Below, in pieces: positions 35,293 through 38,354 of a stretch of DNA of 38,354 nucleotides. Both the position numbers and the translations under genes were made by a program. Source of the DNA: JALYIM01 sp040003205 (GTDB taxonomy: Bacteria; Acidobacteriota; Terriglobia; Terriglobales; Acidobacteriaceae); contig JBDUDA010000002.1 in NCBI GenBank assembly GCA_040003205.1, positions 1 through 38,354 of the forward strand, written 5' to 3'. Below the pieces are notes generated by a model. It saw only the letters and a program-made list of their open reading frames with translations. It had not been told where the DNA came from and ran no database searches. The number at the start of each line of letters is the position of its first letter. Within the stretch, counting starts at the first letter, position 1.

Positions 35293-35350
35293 TAGAAGCA
35301 GCCGTCTCGTCTTATCGCGAATTCCACATTCGCCAGATGTCACCAGCACC

Positions 35351-35360
35351 AGGAAGGAAA
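35351..35360 (+). promoter_or_regulatory. Ribosome binding site supporting the TTG start of typA
   Basis: AGGAAGGAAA lies 7 nt before the TTG at 35368 and supports this non-ATG start, which gives the normal TypA N-terminus. Confidence 0.55.
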
Positions 35361-35367
35361 TTTCACT

Positions 35368-37191
35368 TTGAGTTCAGGCATTCGCAATATTGCAATTATC
35401 GCGCACGTTGATCACGGCAAGACCACACTCGTGGACGCCATGCTCCGCCAGAGCGGCACTTTTCGCAGCAACGAACATCTCATCGAGCGCGTGATGGATT
35501 CCAACGAGCTCGAGCGCGAGCGCGGAATCACAATTCTCGCTAAAAACACGGCGGTATTTCATGAGGGCGCGAAAATCAACATCGTGGATACGCCCGGCCA
35601 CAGCGATTTTGGTGGTGAAGTCGAACGCGCATTGAAGATGGTGGACGGCGTCATGTTGCTGGTGGATGCCAGCGAAGGTCCGCTGCCTCAGACGCGCTAC
35701 GTTCTCGGCAAAGCCCTGGAAGGTAAACTGCCGCCCATTGTCGTGATCAACAAGATTGACCGCTCAGACGCGCGTCCGCAGGAAGTGCTCAACGAGATCT
35801 ACGATCTGTTTATTGACCTCGACGCCGCGGAAGACCAGCTTGATTTTCCTGTCCTATACACCAATGCCAAGGCTGGCACTGCCTCGACCGACATGAAGGG
35901 CGGAGGCACAGACCTCGAACCGCTTTTTCAGGCGATTCTGAATACCATTCCGCAACCGGAGGGCGATGCCACCGGCCCGCTGCAAATTCTCGTTGCCAAT
36001 CTCGACTATAGCGACTATCTCGGACGCCTCGCCATTGCCCGCGTTTTCAACGGCACCATGAAGACTGGCGAAGATGTTGCTATCGCTAAGCTCGATGGCA
36101 CTCTCCACAAAACGAAAATTACCAAGCTGTTCTCTTTTTCTGGATTGAAGAGAACCGACATCACCGAGACCACGCTGGGCGACATCATCGCCGTGGCCGG
36201 AGTCGAGGGCATCACCATCGGCGAGACCATTACCGATGCCATCAATCCCGCACCCCTGCCTCCGATCACGATTGATGAGCCAACAATTGCCATGCAATTC
36301 ACGGTGAACAATTCTCCGTTTGCCGGACGCGAGGGCACTTACGTTACCTCAAGAAATCTGCGTGATCGTCTGCAAAAAGAATTGCTGACCAATGTCTCCT
36401 TGCGAGTGGAAGACACCGGAGCCACCGACGTGTTCGTAGTCATGGGGCGAGGCGAGCTGCAACTTTCCATCCTCATTGAAATGATGCGCCGTGAAGGTTA
36501 CGAGTTGATGGTGGGCAAGCCCGAGATCGTCACCAAGCGTGTTGACGGAAAATTGATGGAACCGATCGAGCTTCTGACGGTAGACGTACCCGAGGAATTC
36601 GTCGGCGTCGTGATGGAGCAACTCGGCACCCGGAAAGCCGAAGTCGCCAACATGCACAATCACGGTTATGGACGCGTGCGCATCGAGTTCCGCGTCGGCA
36701 GCCGCGGACTGATTGGTCTGCGCGGACAATTGCTCACCGACACTCGCGGCACTATCGTGATGAATTCCCTCTTCGATGGATACACCGAGTGGCAGGGCGA
36801 AATTCCCCATCGCCTCACGGGAGCGCTGGTTTCCGATCGCGATGGCGTAACCACTCCCTATGCGCTTTACAACCTTCAGGAGCGCGGCGAACTTTTCGTC
36901 GGGCCCACCATTGACGTATACGAAGGAATGATCGTCGGCGAGAACGCCAAAGACAATGACCTCGACGTAAATGTAGTGCGAGAGAAAAAGCTCACCAACA
37001 TGCGGTCTTCCACCGCTGACATTGCCGTCCGCCTGGTGCCTTATCGCCAGTTAAATCTAGAACAGGCCATCGAATTCATCGCGGACGACGAGTTTGTCGA
37101 AGTCACTCCGAAATCTCTGCGCCTTCGCAAGAAGGTGCTGCAAGCCAACCAGCGCAAGAAAGGCACTCTGGCTACGGCCGAGGCGCGTTAG
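35368..37191 (+). CDS. typA: Ribosome-associated translational GTPase TypA/BipA
   Basis: A 607-residue GTPase of the EF-G-like family, acting on the ribosome in stress and low-temperature growth and in 50S assembly. The GTP-binding motifs are AHVDHGKTT (12-20), the switch I segment RERGITILAKNTAV, DTPGHSDFGGEV and INKIDR. Domain II and two further alpha/beta domains follow, with DVFVVMGRGELQLSILIEMMRREGYE and the TypA-specific C-terminal block FRVGSRGLIGLRGQLLTDTRG. Length equals the family norm. The start codon is TTG with a strong ribosome binding site. It stands alone after the importer genes. Confidence 0.96.
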   Translation: MSSGIRNIAIIAHVDHGKTTLVDAMLRQSGTFRSNEHLIERVMDSNELERERGITILAKNTAVFHEGAKINIVDTPGHSDFGGEVERALKMVDGVMLLVDASEGPLPQTRYVLGKALEGKLPPIVVINKIDRSDARPQEVLNEIYDLFIDLDAAEDQLDFPVLYTNAKAGTASTDMKGGGTDLEPLFQAILNTIPQPEGDATGPLQILVANLDYSDYLGRLAIARVFNGTMKTGEDVAIAKLDGTLHKTKITKLFSFSGLKRTDITETTLGDIIAVAGVEGITIGETITDAINPAPLPPITIDEPTIAMQFTVNNSPFAGREGTYVTSRNLRDRLQKELLTNVSLRVEDTGATDVFVVMGRGELQLSILIEMMRREGYELMVGKPEIVTKRVDGKLMEPIELLTVDVPEEFVGVVMEQLGTRKAEVANMHNHGYGRVRIEFRVGSRGLIGLRGQLLTDTRGTIVMNSLFDGYTEWQGEIPHRLTGALVSDRDGVTTPYALYNLQERGELFVGPTIDVYEGMIVGENAKDNDLDVNVVREKKLTNMRSSTADIAVRLVPYRQLNLEQAIEFIADDEFVEVTPKSLRLRKKVLQANQRKKGTLATAEAR

Positions 37192-37200
37192 CTGTAGAGA

Positions 37201-37218
37201 CGGCCCCTGCCGGGGCCG
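37201..37218. terminator. GC-rich hairpin after typA, possible terminator
   Basis: CGGCCCC and GGGGCCG form a perfect 7-bp stem around a TGCC loop, 10 nt after the typA stop. No T-run follows, so an intrinsic terminator is uncertain. Confidence 0.3.
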
Positions 37219-37403
37219 GCAGGTTGGGCGAACACAAAGCGCAACTTCCAGGGCGTGGTCCGGATTCTGTCGCGCGAAACATTACCTGCTATACTTCGTC
37301 CGCATTTGACTTTTCGCCAGCTCCGGCCCTTCAGCGCGGCCAACCAGCCACTGCTTCTTCGCCGAAGTCAGCAATTTCAGATAGCCCACTTCGAGGCCAT
37401 CGC

Positions 37404-37742
37404 GTGAAGAATATTTTTGTTGGCAACCTGGATTTCAATACTTCTGAAGACGAATTGCGTCAACTCTTCGCCACCCACGGACAAGTGGATCGCGTCAGCA
37501 TCATGACCGATCGCGACACCGGACGCTCCCGCGGCTTCGGCTTCGTAGAAATGACGAACGCCGACGAAGGTGAAAAAGCCATCGCCGCACTCAACGGCAC
37601 CCAGATTGGCGGACGCACGCTGAACGTAAACGAAGCGCGTCCGAAAGTAGAACGCGGAGGCGGTGGTGGACGTGATCGCGGCGACAAAGGTGGAGATCGC
37701 GGAGGCCGAGGCGGTGGAGGCGGCGGCCGAGGCCGCTACTAA
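37404..37742 (+). CDS. Small RRM-domain glycine-rich RNA-binding protein
   Basis: A 112-residue protein. A single RNA recognition motif covers about residues 2-80, with RNP2 IFVGNL (4-9) and RNP1 RGFGFVEM (43-50), whose aromatic residues stack on RNA. A tail of Gly, Arg and Asp follows (GGGGGRDRGDKGGDRGG). Such proteins in bacteria act as RNA chaperones, often cold-related. The frame is open from 37224, but the GTG at 37404 is preferred because it begins directly at the RRM, GAGG lies 7 nt upstream (37393-37396), and the upstream residues look non-coding. Confidence 0.9.
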   Translation: MKNIFVGNLDFNTSEDELRQLFATHGQVDRVSIMTDRDTGRSRGFGFVEMTNADEGEKAIAALNGTQIGGRTLNVNEARPKVERGGGGGRDRGDKGGDRGGRGGGGGGRGRY

Positions 37743-37798
37743 TTTAAGAAACGTCAAGCTGAGCAGACTTTAATTCCCTGGCATGCTGAGCGGAAGCA

Positions 37799-37893
37799 CC
37801 TCTTCGGAACGAAGAGGCGCGAGAGTCGAAGCATCCCTATCACCTGTCGTGACCTGTGGGGCATAGGGATCCCTCGCAACGCTCGGGATGACA
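37799..37893. repeat. Intergenic palindromic element with the CGCTCGGGATGACA core
   Basis: CCTCTTCG (37799-37806) pairs with CGAAGAGG (37810-37817) across a 3-nt loop. ATCCCTAT (37833-37840) pairs with ATAGGGAT (37863-37870). CGCTCGGGATGACA (37880-37893) then matches the copies near 6897 and 13711. It lies in the 230-bp spacer between the RRM gene and tRNA-Arg and has no coding content. The first hairpin could also end the RRM transcript, but no T-run is present. Confidence 0.5.
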
Positions 37894-37972
37894 GAGCGAC
37901 CGATCCAAACTCTCGACGCACAATTGATGACGCAAAGTTCTGCCTGTACACTGGATGACGTCGTCAAACAGC

Positions 37973-38049
37973 GCGCCCGTAGCTCAGATGGATAGAGCGG
38001 CAGCCTCCGGAGCTGTAGGTCGGGAGTTCGAATCTCTCCGGGCGCACCA
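37973..38049 (+). tRNA. tRNA-Arg (anticodon CCG)
   Basis: A complete cloverleaf of 77 nt with encoded CCA. The acceptor arm GCGCCCG pairs with CGGGCGC; the D arm is GCTC/GAGC. The anticodon arm GCAGC/GCTGT holds the loop CTCCGGA with anticodon CCG (reads CGG). The T arm GGGAG/CTCTC encloses TTCGAAT. Discriminator base A precedes CCA. Confidence 0.95.
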
Positions 38050-38354
38050 TTTCCTTACTCTTTAATTACCCCCGGACAGCCATGCGGTCACGGCGCCACA
38101 CAGACTGCTTACACTTTGTCTTTGCTGACGGGCATGACTGCTGTTGGAATTGCCGAACGGAATCCCGATCTGTAATTCCAAATCGAATACGTTTTCCGGG
38201 GCCACCGTCCGGCGGCTGTCGATGAGCGTTCATGGACGCTAAAATTACCATCGAACCCGTATCGGTTCAAACCAATTCTGCGCCGTCAGGCGTGGCGTAA
38301 TCGGGAGCGGTTCGCGTCTATACTCGAAGCGAAATTATTTTTGCTTGCTGGATC
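38050..38354. other. Terminal stretch with no recognised gene
   Basis: About 305 bp after the tRNA. Only short frames occur (for example 22 codons from the ATG at 38232), none with protein-like features. A small inverted repeat AGCGT/ACGCT lies at 38225-38240. Nothing else was identified; the upstream region of a gene beyond the window is possible. Confidence 0.4.

Overview
The window looks like chromosomal DNA of an Acidobacteriota bacterium, probably the Terriglobales/Koribacter side. This is an inference from gene content: a very large Oar-like TonB-dependent receptor with an N-terminal carboxypeptidase-regulatory domain, exported M28 and M13 zinc peptidases, moderately high GC, and dispersed palindromes with a CGCTCGRGATGACA core. 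No phage, transposase, CRISPR array or rRNA was seen. One tRNA-Arg(CCG) lies near the right end.

Left part (1-17 kb) is mostly housekeeping and accessory metabolism. It holds the tail of a zinc-binding protein, a CbiX-like chelatase, an SDR/DUF2867 protein, a polytopic membrane protein of GT-C type, an exported hypothetical, a group II PLP decarboxylase, the coupled proB-proA pair, a PSMA-like M28 peptidase, a MarC-family protein, thiC, an M13 peptidase and a KdsD-type arabinose-5-phosphate isomerase. A composite palindromic repeat fills the thiC-M13 spacer.

The centre (17.0-35.2 kb) is the most interesting part: two gene runs diverging from one 171-bp spacer at 28506-28676. Leftward run, in transcription order: TonB-dependent receptor, HemL-like class III aminotransferase, APC permease, a spacer with a 12-unit degenerate repeat, NAD-dependent aldehyde dehydrogenase, GabT, MmsA. 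Rightward run: a three-domain MerR + XRE-HTH + cupin regulator, an exported amidohydrolase, then a PotD-PotA-PotB-PotC-like ABC importer with overlapping start and stop codons. The parts fit uptake of an amine or amide across both membranes, hydrolytic release, two rounds of transamination and aldehyde oxidation, and entry as succinate or acetyl-CoA. Putrescine/GABA or spermidine/beta-alanine would suit, but the substrate is inferred. A CTTGC-type inverted repeat over a sigma70-like -10 box in the divergent spacer is a candidate operator.

Right part (35.2-38.35 kb) returns to housekeeping: typA/bipA, a small RRM glycine-rich RNA-binding protein, a repeat-bearing spacer, tRNA-Arg, and about 300 bp with no recognisable gene.
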